From Facklamia miroungae (lineage in GTDB: Bacteria > Bacillota > Bacilli > Lactobacillales > Aerococcaceae), in contig NZ_JAAXPS010000003.1 of the NCBI RefSeq assembly GCF_012396555.1, positions 1 to 64,000 on the forward strand: a stretch of 64,000 nucleotides of DNA, written 5' to 3'. Position 1 is the stretch's first letter; the number at the start of each line of letters is the position of its first letter. Below, one piece after another: positions 19,151-28,769 of this stretch. The translations under genes and the position numbers were made by a program. The notes below the pieces were generated by a model. That model saw only the letters and a list, made by a program, of their open reading frames with translations, was not told the DNA's origin and ran no database searches.

Positions 19151-19834
19151 ATGTTAAATGAAATGATGCATCGTCCAGTTGTGATGGAAACGGTTGTAAA
19201 ATTTATGCGAGAAAGTCAATTGCCTTTTCAAGGCCAGGTAGCTGAAATAGAAGCTTACGCGAATGAGAGAGGGATTCCAATTATTCCTCATGAGACAGCG
19301 AAATTTATCGATTTTTTTTGCGCTACTATTCAACCTCAACAGATTCTGGAAATTGGAACAGCGATCGGTTTCTCAGCCAGCTTAATGGCTCAGCACTTAA
19401 AAACCCAAGGGCACTTGACCACTATTGACCGATATCCAGAAATGTATGAAAGAGCAAAAGCTAATTTTGCCAAACAAGATCTTAATGATCGGATTGAGTT
19501 GCTTGAAGGAGATGCAGCCGATATCTTACCAAGCTTGACAGGAAATTATGATTTAATCTTTATGGATTCAGCTAAAGCAAAGTATATTGAATTCCTGCCT
19601 GAATGTATGCGTTTATTAAAAATGGGAGGGGTATTAATTATTGATGACGTCTTTCAAGGGGGTACAATTTTAGACGATGAAAAGGAGATACCTAAACGGG
19701 TTCGGAAAATTCACCGCAAACTTAATGAATTACTTCAATTAGTCTTGCCATCTAAGAACCATCGATCCTGCTTAATTCCATTAGGTGATGGGTTATTAAT
19801 GATTCGTAAAGAGAAGGAAACATCTGAATTTTAA
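19151..19834 (+). CDS. SAM-dependent O-methyltransferase (TrmR/YrrM-like)
   Basis: A 227-residue class I methyltransferase of O-methyltransferase family 3. Motif I is LEIGTAIGFSASLMA near residue 64, the acidic loop GDAAD near 117, and the catalytic/metal region FMDSAKAKY near 136 and IDDVFQGG near 160. In Bacillus the close relative YrrM (TrmR) methylates 5-hydroxyuridine at tRNA position 34; that role is plausible but inferred. AAGGAG precedes the ATG. It is monocistronic, upstream of walR. Confidence 0.82.
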   Translation: MLNEMMHRPVVMETVVKFMRESQLPFQGQVAEIEAYANERGIPIIPHETAKFIDFFCATIQPQQILEIGTAIGFSASLMAQHLKTQGHLTTIDRYPEMYERAKANFAKQDLNDRIELLEGDAADILPSLTGNYDLIFMDSAKAKYIEFLPECMRLLKMGGVLIIDDVFQGGTILDDEKEIPKRVRKIHRKLNELLQLVLPSKNHRSCLIPLGDGLLMIRKEKETSEF

Positions 19835-19867
19835 ACAGAAATGTACACAAAACATCAAGTTCGTCTT

Positions 19868-19895
19868 TTGACTATTTGTATGATAAAGGTATAAT
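19868..19895 (+). promoter_or_regulatory. Predicted promoter of the wal operon
   Basis: TTGACT (19868-19873) and TATAAT (19890-19895) have a 16-bp spacer. walR begins about 90 bp downstream. Confidence 0.65.
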
Positions 19896-19987
19896 ATGCT
19901 TAGAAGAAAAAATGAGTCGCACGCTAAATAATAATCCTGCCTGATTTTGCTTTATATTACTCAGGAGGAGATAAGGAGTGAAACAGC

Positions 19988-20692
19988 ATGAAATTAATTC
20001 TTGTTGTAGACGATGAAAAACCAATTTCTGATATAATAACATTTAATTTAAAAAATGAAGGTTTTGAAGTAGAAACCGCTTATGATGGCGAAGAAGCTCT
20101 TGAAAAGTTTGCCGAAAAATCACCAGATCTTATTCTTTTAGACCTGATGTTACCTAAAATCGAAGGCTTGGAGGTCTGCCGTGAGATTAGAAAGACCAGT
20201 TCTGTTCCGATCATTATGCTCACTGCAAAAGATTCGGAAATAGATAAAGTGTTAGGCTTAGAATTAGGTGCAGATGATTACGTAACAAAACCGTTTTCCA
20301 ATCGTGAGTTAATTGCACGTGTTAAGGCAAATCTTCGCCGCAATACCGTACGAGAAGAAGAACTGGAAGCCGCTCAAACTAATGATATTGAAGTGGGCGA
20401 TTTGACGATTCATCAAGATGCATATATCGTCTCAAAGAATGGGACAGAGATTGAGTTAACCCATCGCGAATTTGAATTATTACATTATCTTTCTTTGCAT
20501 ATTGGTCAAGTAATGACACGTGAGCACCTGTTAGAAACAGTTTGGGGCTATGATTACTTTGGCGATGTGCGGACAGTAGATGTGACTGTTAGACGCTTGC
20601 GCGAAAAAATAGAAGACCTACCAAGCCATCCCACCTATATTATTACTAGAAGAGGAGTAGGCTATTTTCTTAAGAACCCAGAACAGGAGTAG
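19988..20692 (+). CDS. walR: Response regulator WalR (YycF)
   Basis: OmpR-type DNA-binding response regulator of the essential WalRK system for wall metabolism. In 234 residues, the receiver domain has Asp pair DDE at 9-11, the phospho-acceptor Asp in LILLDLMLP near residue 53 and the Lys in VTKPFSNRE near 102. The winged helix (about 135-230) includes [14 protein letters not shown] and [17 protein letters not shown]. Spacing to walK is 11 bases. The gene order walR-walK-walH-walI settles the identity. Confidence 0.97.
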   Translation: MKLILVVDDEKPISDIITFNLKNEGFEVETAYDGEEALEKFAEKSPDLILLDLMLPKIEGLEVCREIRKTSSVPIIMLTAKDSEIDKVLGLELGADDYVTKPFSNRELIARVKANLRRNTVREEELEAAQTNDIEVGDLTIHQDAYIVSKNGTEIELTHREFELLHYLSLHIGQVMTREHLLETVWGYDYFGDVRTVDVTVRRLREKIEDLPSHPTYIITRRGVGYFLKNPEQE

Positions 20693-20703
20693 GGAGCAAT
20701 TTA

Positions 20704-22554
20704 ATGAATCGATCTTTTTCATGGATTCAATCGATTTATGTTAAAATTCCTTTATTATTTGTGGTTATTTTAGTTATTGTTTTTCAATTTGTAAGTATCT
20801 ATTTTATTGATCAATTAGAAACACAAAGCGTTACAGCAATGAAGGAACAAATCAACACTCAAATCGATTTTCTTACAAATAATGTTGTGCCGATTTTAGA
20901 AGACCAGCAACTGACTACAGAAAACCGAAACCAGCGCCTTGAACAGGCGCTGGATTCTTTCAGTTCCACTTATGCTACAAAAATTCAAATAGTCAACTCA
21001 CAAGATTATTTGCTTGCTACTAATGATTTGGCTGAGCGTTCTTCAATCGGAACCAGAACGAATGATGAACTTGTGCGTAATGTTCTCATCAATCAACGTC
21101 CTTTAGAAGACGATTATTTTATTCGTTTTCAACAGCCCTACCATGTGGTTAAGCCCATTCTTTCAACCAAAGGTGATCGGACGATTATGTTGGGAGCCAT
21201 CGCTGTGCGAACAGAAATGGATCGAATGAATGAGCAAAGAGAAAAAGTAACAGATCTCTTTTTAAGGGCGATTTTGATAGCTATCTTGGCAGGGTTTATC
21301 CTAGCTTTTGTTCTTTCTCAAGGGATAACAACTCCTATTGAAAATATGCGACAACAAGCTTTGCGTATTTCAGAAGGAATCTATGATTTTCCGGCCGAAG
21401 TATTTGGCCATGATGAAATAGGCGATTTAGCCGTTACAATCAATGATCTCGCTGTTAAAGTCAGGGATGCTCAAGAATCAACGGAGTCTGAAAAACAGCG
21501 TCTAGATGGTGTTTTACGCCACATGACCGACGGGGTCATTGGAACAGATCGTAGGGGTAATATTCTTTTAGTCAATGATCGTGCTTTATTATTACTAGGC
21601 ATGTATCAAAATGAAGCCGTAGGACAGCCTATCTTAGAAATATTAGGTATTGATGAAAACTATACCTTGGCTAAATTCTTAAAAGGGGACCATGAAGTCT
21701 TAGTTAATAAATTCAATGATGGAATAAAAACGGTTCTGAAATGTGAATTCTCTGTTATTAGACGTGAGACAGGTTTTGTTACAGGGTTAGTATGTGTCAT
21801 TCAAGATGTAACGGAACAGGAAAAAAATGAGCAAGAACGTCGTGATTTTGTATCGAATGTTTCCCACGAATTAAGAACGCCTTTGACTAGCATTAAGTCC
21901 TATTCAGAAGCTTTGATTGATGGGGCATGGAAAGATCAAACGATCGCTCCTGAATTTTTAGAAGTAATTCAATCGGAAAGTAATCGAATGATTCGGATGA
22001 TTGGTAATTTATTAGACTTATCTAAATTAGACGGCGGCCAGGTAAAGCCTAATTTTGAATATGTAGATTTCAAACGCTTAGTTAATTATATTTTGGACCG
22101 TGCAGAGTTTACTCTAGAGAGTGAAGATAAACCAAAATATAAAATAATACGCCAATTGACGAGAAAAGAAATATATGTCGAAATTGATCAAGACCGTATT
22201 ACACAGGTGATTGATAATTTGATGAATAATGCTATGAAATACTCCCCAGATGGAAGCGAAATTGTTGTAACCTTGGCTGATTATCGTGATCACGTGGTAT
22301 TTAGTGTGCAAGATTCTGGACTCGGAATTCCACAAAAGGATCTTCCATACCTCTTTGACCGTTTTTACCGCGTAGATAAGGCTAGATCGCGTCAACAAGG
22401 TGGAACAGGTTTAGGATTAGCTATTTCTAAAGAAGTGATTGAGCTTCATGGCGGTAAAATTTGGGTCAAGAGTGAAGAAAATAAAGGATCAACTTTCTTA
22501 TTTTCTCTTCCATATACTGAGCTTGAATTTGAAGATGATTGGGAGGAAACCTAA
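20704..22554 (+). CDS. walK: Sensor histidine kinase WalK (YycG)
   Basis: A 616-residue membrane kinase. TM1 (about 13-33), an extracytoplasmic sensing domain, TM2 (about 186-206), HAMP, a PAS domain (about 260-370), a HisKA domain with phospho-His in VSHELRTPLTSI (about 388), and an HATPase domain with NNAMKYSPDG, DSGLGIP and GTGLGLAIS. Unlike the streptococcal enzyme it has two TM helices, as in bacilli, staphylococci and enterococci. Its stop overlaps the walH start by one base. It phosphorylates WalR. Confidence 0.97.
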   Translation: MNRSFSWIQSIYVKIPLLFVVILVIVFQFVSIYFIDQLETQSVTAMKEQINTQIDFLTNNVVPILEDQQLTTENRNQRLEQALDSFSSTYATKIQIVNSQDYLLATNDLAERSSIGTRTNDELVRNVLINQRPLEDDYFIRFQQPYHVVKPILSTKGDRTIMLGAIAVRTEMDRMNEQREKVTDLFLRAILIAILAGFILAFVLSQGITTPIENMRQQALRISEGIYDFPAEVFGHDEIGDLAVTINDLAVKVRDAQESTESEKQRLDGVLRHMTDGVIGTDRRGNILLVNDRALLLLGMYQNEAVGQPILEILGIDENYTLAKFLKGDHEVLVNKFNDGIKTVLKCEFSVIRRETGFVTGLVCVIQDVTEQEKNEQERRDFVSNVSHELRTPLTSIKSYSEALIDGAWKDQTIAPEFLEVIQSESNRMIRMIGNLLDLSKLDGGQVKPNFEYVDFKRLVNYILDRAEFTLESEDKPKYKIIRQLTRKEIYVEIDQDRITQVIDNLMNNAMKYSPDGSEIVVTLADYRDHVVFSVQDSGLGIPQKDLPYLFDRFYRVDKARSRQQGGTGLGLAISKEVIELHGGKIWVKSEENKGSTFLFSLPYTELEFEDDWEET

Positions 22555-23960
22555 TGAAAAAGCGTTTTTGGATTTCAGTTTGTTTGGTACTGGCAATTTT
22601 CATTAATATTGTCTTTTCATACTTTTTAATTAATAATCAAGCTTTTAAAACACTTTATCAGAAGTATAGCGATTTTCCGAAATCAGATATGCAAATTGGA
22701 GAGGTGACCATTGATCAACCCTATTTTCAAACCCACCAATTAGATCTTGCTGGTATAGTAGCGCCCTACCAATTAATCATTAAAGAGGCAGGTAAGTACT
22801 ATCACGCATACCAATCTCAAGTTATTCAAGAAATTCATGAATTAACTGATCAAACGATTTTGGAATTGACCAATAATCAGCCTCAAATTGATCCCATTAA
22901 ATTAGATGAGATAATGAGTAAGAATCACATCCAATTTATATATTTAACAAAATTATCTTTATCTTTGTTAGAAGATATGGTAGAAATACCGGAGGGGTTA
23001 TCTACCCAATTTAAAGTGAATCGAATTATTTTACCTAAAGATCAAACTGGAAGAGTCTACTTTGTGGATTCTATCAATAAATCGTTTTTAGAAGGTCGAA
23101 TTAACCCTTCAATTAATAATAAGAAATTATTTTCTGCCATTGAATCCGGATCACAGGATCGGATTGAAATGCTTGAATATGATATTAATCGAGATACGGT
23201 TTATTTACCTAAAGAATCACTTGCTTCTCCAAGCCAAGTTTATTCATTAGAGAAAGTACCAGAAAATAATTTTATTGATCCTGTATTTGAAGGGGCTAAT
23301 TTTGATATAACTCAACCGGACTTGAACAATGTGCGCTCATATCATACCTATAACAGTAGTTTGATGATTGATGACGATACAAACATTATGACGGTGACAC
23401 ACCATAATAACCAAAATAACCTTCGTTTAAGAAATGAAGAGGATCTAGTTACTCAAAGGGACTTATTGCTCAAGAGTCTTGAGCTAAGTGAACGGTTTAA
23501 TTATTGGGGGAAAGATATAAGAGTTTTTTCAGATCATAATAATCAACTCATTTTTCGTCGTTTTTTAGCGGGGATGCCTATCTTTTCGGATCCTACCTTA
23601 CCGGATTATGGTGCTAGTAAATTGAACTTCGTTTCCCAATATAATCAATTAAAATTAGAAAAATTGCAGATGCCTTTGATTGTTTTGGGGGTAAATATTA
23701 CCGATTTATCTTCTCCACAACTTGTTGAATCAGGAGCAGAAATCAAGGAATTATTAGAGGAACAGAATCTAAAGTTCTCTAAATTTAATCAGATAATTCT
23801 AGGTTTTGAATGGCAAAAGGATATGGAAAATTTTAAGAAAGTTAATTTAGTACCCAAGTGGTTTTTTGTCGTAGGCACGCAAGTTTATTCAATTGATCAG
23901 CTTAAAGATGGTAGTTTGCGGATTATGTTACAACAAAGAGATGCTAGAACCAATGCTTAA
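22554..23960 (+). CDS. walH: WalK regulator WalH (YycH)
   Basis: A 468-residue protein with a single N-terminal membrane anchor (about 7-25) and a large extracytoplasmic part with YycH-type segments such as YGASKLNFVSQ. With WalI it forms a complex that modulates WalK; the effect is negative in Bacillus and positive in Staphylococcus, so direction is open. I start at ATG 22554, 8 bases after GGGAGG; an ATG at 22539 would place that site inside the gene. Sequence conservation in this family is low, so the call leans on gene order. Confidence 0.9.
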   Translation: MKKRFWISVCLVLAIFINIVFSYFLINNQAFKTLYQKYSDFPKSDMQIGEVTIDQPYFQTHQLDLAGIVAPYQLIIKEAGKYYHAYQSQVIQEIHELTDQTILELTNNQPQIDPIKLDEIMSKNHIQFIYLTKLSLSLLEDMVEIPEGLSTQFKVNRIILPKDQTGRVYFVDSINKSFLEGRINPSINNKKLFSAIESGSQDRIEMLEYDINRDTVYLPKESLASPSQVYSLEKVPENNFIDPVFEGANFDITQPDLNNVRSYHTYNSSLMIDDDTNIMTVTHHNNQNNLRLRNEEDLVTQRDLLLKSLELSERFNYWGKDIRVFSDHNNQLIFRRFLAGMPIFSDPTLPDYGASKLNFVSQYNQLKLEKLQMPLIVLGVNITDLSSPQLVESGAEIKELLEEQNLKFSKFNQIILGFEWQKDMENFKKVNLVPKWFFVVGTQVYSIDQLKDGSLRIMLQQRDARTNA

Positions 23961-23986
23961 TTCTTGAAGATTAGAAAGGAGAAAAA

Positions 23987-24883
23987 ATGGACTTTAAAAG
24001 AATACAAATGATCTTATTAGTCTTTTTTGTAATTTTTGATTTATTTTTAGCCTATCTCCTGATTGAGCGTGGAGCATTTGGTTTGAATTTTCAAGATCCA
24101 ACCGCTCAAATTAATCCGATTCAAGAAATGAGAGATCGTGGAATCAAATTTAATCCTTCTGTTGAACTAAATCAAACGGCGCCTGAGTTGGCAGTTCTAA
24201 AAAACACGCCAAACAACGAATTGTGGGGAAAACGTCAGCAACTACAAAACCAGTCAGTCTCAATTGATCCTGATGGAGTCTTAATAAGTGAATTTTCTAG
24301 TCCGATTGAATTAGATATCTCACTTGGAGAAGAGACACTTAGTTTAACCACTGATGATTTTGCCTGGATTCATGAAAATATCCTATCGAATCCAAGCTAT
24401 TTTATTCATGGAAATCTTTATTTAAATCACTGGTATTCTCCACAGGATCGGATGATTATTATCCGCATGGTTACAAAAGAAGGTGGCGATCTTGAAGATC
24501 CGTCCATGAAGTCAGCAGTACCAATATCTGATGGAACAGCTGAAATTAGAATATTATTGGATGATAATTACGATATGGTTTCTTATACGCAAACCTATCA
24601 AGATCCTTTTACTCGCTTAGAAGACCATCGGAAACTCATTTCAACGAATGAAGTCATAGCAGTTATTGAAAATCGGATTGACACGACTTTACCTAATGAT
24701 GCAGAGATTGTTTCGATGACATTGGGATATTTTCGTTCAGTTGAAACCAAACAATTTAATTTATATTTGCCTGCTTGGGAAGTCATTTATTTTCGTAAGG
24801 AAAGCGGTCAGACAGTTTCAGTGTTAGTGGATGCGATTAAAGGCAATGTTATAAATACCAAGTCTAAGAGTTATAATAACTAA
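23987..24883 (+). CDS. walI: WalK regulator WalI (YycI)
   Basis: A 298-residue protein with an N-terminal membrane helix (about 6-24) and a YycI-type extracytoplasmic domain, including DDNYDMVSYTQTYQ near residue 190 and the C-terminal YLPAWEVIYF. Partner of WalH. GAAAGGAG precedes the ATG. In most Firmicutes walJ comes next; here two DUF2207 genes intervene. Confidence 0.88.
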   Translation: MDFKRIQMILLVFFVIFDLFLAYLLIERGAFGLNFQDPTAQINPIQEMRDRGIKFNPSVELNQTAPELAVLKNTPNNELWGKRQQLQNQSVSIDPDGVLISEFSSPIELDISLGEETLSLTTDDFAWIHENILSNPSYFIHGNLYLNHWYSPQDRMIIIRMVTKEGGDLEDPSMKSAVPISDGTAEIRILLDDNYDMVSYTQTYQDPFTRLEDHRKLISTNEVIAVIENRIDTTLPNDAEIVSMTLGYFRSVETKQFNLYLPAWEVIYFRKESGQTVSVLVDAIKGNVINTKSKSYNN

Positions 24884-24921
24884 CCAATGGATGAATGTTA
24901 TAAGAGATAAGGGTGTAATGA

Positions 24922-26802
24922 ATGAAGAGAACGGATGATGATCAATTATTTAGATTACTAAGAAGCATAACATTTGGGATCATTCTCTTTGTTATAATGG
25001 GTGGATGGGTTAATAGTCTTAGCGTTTCTGGACAAGAAAATGAGTTTGAAGTAACAAATCAAACGATTGATGCGACCATTGATGCGAAAGGGAATACACA
25101 TGTACGATTAAATTACGAAATTGATGCTCATGATTTAAACCAACTCGAGATAAGTATTCCTACTGATGATCAAAAATTATCATCTTACCGGGTTGGAATC
25201 ATTGAGCAAGACAAAACGATCAATTATTTTTCAGAAACGAGTAGCGGTGTGGCGGGGAGCTATCAAATGACCCAAAACCCCATAGAAGCAAAAGTGAGAA
25301 TTACTTATCCGGTTGTTAACAGTAAGGTTCATTATCTTATTGAGTATGATTTGGATCAAGCAGTGATTAATTATCAAGATGGTGCCTATTTTGAGGGAGC
25401 TTGGTTGCCTTTATTAGATTCTAATAAGGGGAAAAACACTAACATCACCTTAAATCTCTCGTTTGCAGGACAGTTGAAAGAGGAGAATATCAGTTACTGG
25501 CTTCATGATACACAAGTGAATCATTTTGAATATAAAAACGAAGAGGGTATAACGCTCTTGGTAATGAAACTTTCCTCAAAAATAAAAGAAAATCAGCCTA
25601 TTTCTTTACATGCTTTTTTCCCTAAATCGGTCACACCCAACAATCCTAATCAGATTGATATTAAAGGTAAACAATCGATCCAGACGAAAGAAAAGAATAT
25701 TCAACAAAAATTAGCCGAACAAACAAAACAGCGAGATTATCACTTATTGATGCGAACTGGCTTGGCAATTTTGGTACCTTTCTTAGGAACAATGATTATT
25801 TATCAAAAGTATAAGCAAATTAAAAAGAATAAAAAAGCACCGATCGTCGAGAAAACAAAACTAGGAAAACTTCCGGAACCGATTGAGTCCTGTTTAATTA
25901 ATTCTTTAGTTTATCAGCAAGAACCCGGACCGAATGAATTAGCAGCTAGCATTTTAGAGTTAGGGCGTAAAGGATACATAAAATTACTTCCAGTAAGGAT
26001 GTCCACTCGGAGTCATAGTCGCGTTAGAAGTGGTTTCACTTTGGCTTTTCGTCTCTTAGAAGATATGCCTAATCAGACGCTTTTACCAAGTCATGAACGT
26101 TACGCCTTGCAACTTATCAGCTTAGATATGGGGGAAAAGAAGGTTATTACCCTTGAAGAAATCATTGCTAAAATTCGCCAGCGAAAACAAAATAAAAAAG
26201 CCTACCAAGATTTATGGAAAAAATACTCAGATGCGATTAAAGTAAAAAGTGTGACAGCAGACTATCCAAGAAGGAAAAAGAAAAATTATTTAATCATTTT
26301 TAGTATAATCGTATTGATCTTTACACTGTTGTTAGCAGTTGGAATTACACTTGATTTGATTAATCAGGATCGGAGTCAATGGTTAATAGGAGTATTGGTG
26401 ATTATTGGAAGCCATATTCTAGTTCAATTAGGATTAGCCTTTTTACTAATCAGAGAATACTTATATCGAAAATCAACCAATCAGCAAGTAGCGATTTGGG
26501 ATTCCTTTAAGAGCGATTTGAGGACGATAAACCGCATAGATTTAAAGCAATTTGCGGATATTGATCAATGGGAAAAACTATTGATTTATGCTGTGAGTTT
26601 GGACGAAATAGCCACTATTCAACAAGCTTTTACTCATTGTTTTGATATGATGGATTTAGAAAAAAATAGTAGAAGTCAAAATGCTGATTTTTATCGCGTC
26701 CATGGCTCTGTAGCGAACATTTTACAACCAGCTATTAAAGAATGGATTGAATTGATCGATCCAAAGGGAAGATGGTTGCGCAAAATTTCTGAAACCGATT
26801 AA
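24922..26802 (+). CDS. DUF2207-family membrane protein 1
   Basis: A 626-residue protein. A signal/anchor helix (about 14-33) precedes an extracytoplasmic beta-rich DUF2207 domain (about 40-235). A membrane helix at about 275-295 is followed by a cytoplasmic segment with SILELGRKGYIKLLP, then two membrane helices (about 452-475 and 490-513) and a C-terminal cytoplasmic part. Unlike its neighbour it ends without a Gly-rich tail. The function of DUF2207 proteins is unknown; they are often near LemA. It lies in the wal operon, 38 bases after walI and 14 before its paralogue. Confidence 0.82.
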   Translation: MKRTDDDQLFRLLRSITFGIILFVIMGGWVNSLSVSGQENEFEVTNQTIDATIDAKGNTHVRLNYEIDAHDLNQLEISIPTDDQKLSSYRVGIIEQDKTINYFSETSSGVAGSYQMTQNPIEAKVRITYPVVNSKVHYLIEYDLDQAVINYQDGAYFEGAWLPLLDSNKGKNTNITLNLSFAGQLKEENISYWLHDTQVNHFEYKNEEGITLLVMKLSSKIKENQPISLHAFFPKSVTPNNPNQIDIKGKQSIQTKEKNIQQKLAEQTKQRDYHLLMRTGLAILVPFLGTMIIYQKYKQIKKNKKAPIVEKTKLGKLPEPIESCLINSLVYQQEPGPNELAASILELGRKGYIKLLPVRMSTRSHSRVRSGFTLAFRLLEDMPNQTLLPSHERYALQLISLDMGEKKVITLEEIIAKIRQRKQNKKAYQDLWKKYSDAIKVKSVTADYPRRKKKNYLIIFSIIVLIFTLLLAVGITLDLINQDRSQWLIGVLVIIGSHILVQLGLAFLLIREYLYRKSTNQQVAIWDSFKSDLRTINRIDLKQFADIDQWEKLLIYAVSLDEIATIQQAFTHCFDMMDLEKNSRSQNADFYRVHGSVANILQPAIKEWIELIDPKGRWLRKISETD

Positions 26803-26816
26803 AAGGAGGACTTCAA

Positions 26817-28742
26817 ATGTCTAAGAATCGTATCCAAAGTATACTGAGTGTTATATTTTCTATACTCTGTTTATCGTTTTATCTGATTCCGCAAATAACT
26901 GCTCAAGAAGTTGACTTTTCAATCACCGATCAGTTTATCAATGTAGAAGTTAATGAGGATGGGAGTGTAGATTTTACTGATTTTCAGTATTACGATGCAG
27001 AGTTTATGAACGGTGTCTTGTTTGACTTGGATCATAAAGGCTATGATTTGTCTAATTTTACAGTTGGGGTGAGTGATAATAAGGAAGGTACCATTACTCC
27101 TTTAGAAAGATCTACTAGTCAAAGTAAAAATACCTATCTAACAGAAGAACAAGATGGGATTCTCAAGACCAAAGTCTTCTACCCCTTAGAAAATGAAGGT
27201 AAATACTTTGTATTTCATTATAAATTGGATCAATTAGTGACTAATTACCAAGATACGGCAGAATTACTCCGTCAGTTTGGACGCTCAGAGCATACCACGG
27301 ATGTTGAAATACGAATCGAATTACCTGAAAAAGCCTCTCGAAAAGAGGATGTGAGAGCTTGGGGCTATGGAGCGCCACAAGGGCAGGTGAAGATTGTTGA
27401 AGAAGCAGGAAAGAGTGTAATTTATCTAAATGTACCCAATCGAACAGCCGCTCAATTTGTAGAAGGACATATTGTTTTTCCTAATTCATGGACAGCAAGT
27501 AATCCAAATAAAGTCAATGAAAAACGGTTAGACCAAATCATTTCAAAGGCAGAAGCCCAAGTTGAAAAAGATGCGAAACAAGCCAAACAGACAAGTTTTT
27601 TAAGAGCGGCATTAGCTATAGCGGCCTCTATCTTTGCTCCCATTATAGCTTTACTTGCTTTGCTGAGGTATTTCCATCAATTTAAAAAACTTAATCCCCA
27701 ACCTGTTTATGTACCAGATTATTTATATGATTTACCGGAACGAATTAGTCCTGGCCAAATGGCTACTCGCTATTTGCGGCACCAACCGACAGAAGATGAT
27801 TTCGTAGCAACTCTATTACACCTAGTTCAAAAAGGGTGGCTTAAACTTGAAACGATTCCGAGCGGGAAAAAATCAGATGAAACAATCATCATCACTCCTC
27901 TTTACTCAGAGTCAAATTATCCTGAAGGAATGTTGGCTCACGAAGAGTATGTTTGGGATTATTTTACATCTGCTAAAGAAAATGCCGGAGTTACTTTAGC
28001 TGAAATCGACCAACTAGCAAAAAAGAATGCAACTTTTCGTAAAAAGCAGTTTAGCTATTGGACTCGATTTAAAAATAAATTGACGGTAGAAGGCGAAAAA
28101 TACCGTGGGGCAGCCTTAGAAATGACAAAAAAAATAAATGGTATGCTCTTAATGGCCCTTTTTATGATGGGAGTATCGATCGGTTTAACTATATATTTTC
28201 TTTATAAACAAGATGAAGCGGGTTTGATTTCTGAAAATTCAACTTCGACAGCATTTGTTATCTTATCCATTAGTATTCTTTTGACTGTTGGTTTATTGAT
28301 TTTGGTTTATAGTCTTTTAAAGTGGCGTCCTCTATTAACCACTCAGCAGCAAGAAATGGGTGACAAATGGAAGGCTTTTGCTAAAATGTTAAAGGATATT
28401 GGTCGTTTTAAAGTTCGTGAAATTGCCTCATTGCCTTTATGGGAAGAATTTTTAGTTTATGCTACGAGTTTAGGAGTTGCCGACAAAGTAGTAAAAGCTA
28501 TTGAAATGGAGTTTGATGCGAGTGAAATTCAAGCTCAGGGACAAAGTCTCCAGACTCTAAGTCAACCTTACCTATACAGTCAAATACTTAGAAGCCAAGT
28601 TAGCCAGTCTATACATTCCGTGACCCCCCAACCAAGTAGTCAAAGTAGTTTTTCAGGTAATAATAGTGGAGGTTTTGGTGGAGGCTTTTCAGGCGGGTCT
28701 ATGGGTGGTTCTGGAGGAGGAACACATTCAGGCGGCTTTTAA
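26817..28742 (+). CDS. DUF2207-family membrane protein 2 with Gly-rich tail
   Basis: A 641-residue paralogue of the preceding gene with the same layout. Signal peptide ends near residue 30 (QITAQE), DUF2207 domain about 31-225, a TM helix about 260-285, a cytoplasmic segment with LLHLVQKGWLKLE, two more TM helices (about 442-463, 476-499), and a C-terminus ending in Gly/Ser repeats (GGFGGGFSGGS). The Gly-rich tail is typical of DUF2207 proteins and often ends in a similar GGF. AAAGGAGG precedes the ATG. Role unknown; its place in the wal operon suggests co-expression with envelope control. Confidence 0.85.
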   Translation: MSKNRIQSILSVIFSILCLSFYLIPQITAQEVDFSITDQFINVEVNEDGSVDFTDFQYYDAEFMNGVLFDLDHKGYDLSNFTVGVSDNKEGTITPLERSTSQSKNTYLTEEQDGILKTKVFYPLENEGKYFVFHYKLDQLVTNYQDTAELLRQFGRSEHTTDVEIRIELPEKASRKEDVRAWGYGAPQGQVKIVEEAGKSVIYLNVPNRTAAQFVEGHIVFPNSWTASNPNKVNEKRLDQIISKAEAQVEKDAKQAKQTSFLRAALAIAASIFAPIIALLALLRYFHQFKKLNPQPVYVPDYLYDLPERISPGQMATRYLRHQPTEDDFVATLLHLVQKGWLKLETIPSGKKSDETIIITPLYSESNYPEGMLAHEEYVWDYFTSAKENAGVTLAEIDQLAKKNATFRKKQFSYWTRFKNKLTVEGEKYRGAALEMTKKINGMLLMALFMMGVSIGLTIYFLYKQDEAGLISENSTSTAFVILSISILLTVGLLILVYSLLKWRPLLTTQQQEMGDKWKAFAKMLKDIGRFKVREIASLPLWEEFLVYATSLGVADKVVKAIEMEFDASEIQAQGQSLQTLSQPYLYSQILRSQVSQSIHSVTPQPSSQSSFSGNNSGGFGGGFSGGSMGGSGGGTHSGGF

Positions 28743-28769
28743 TAGAAACAAGAACAGGAGTGAATGTAA

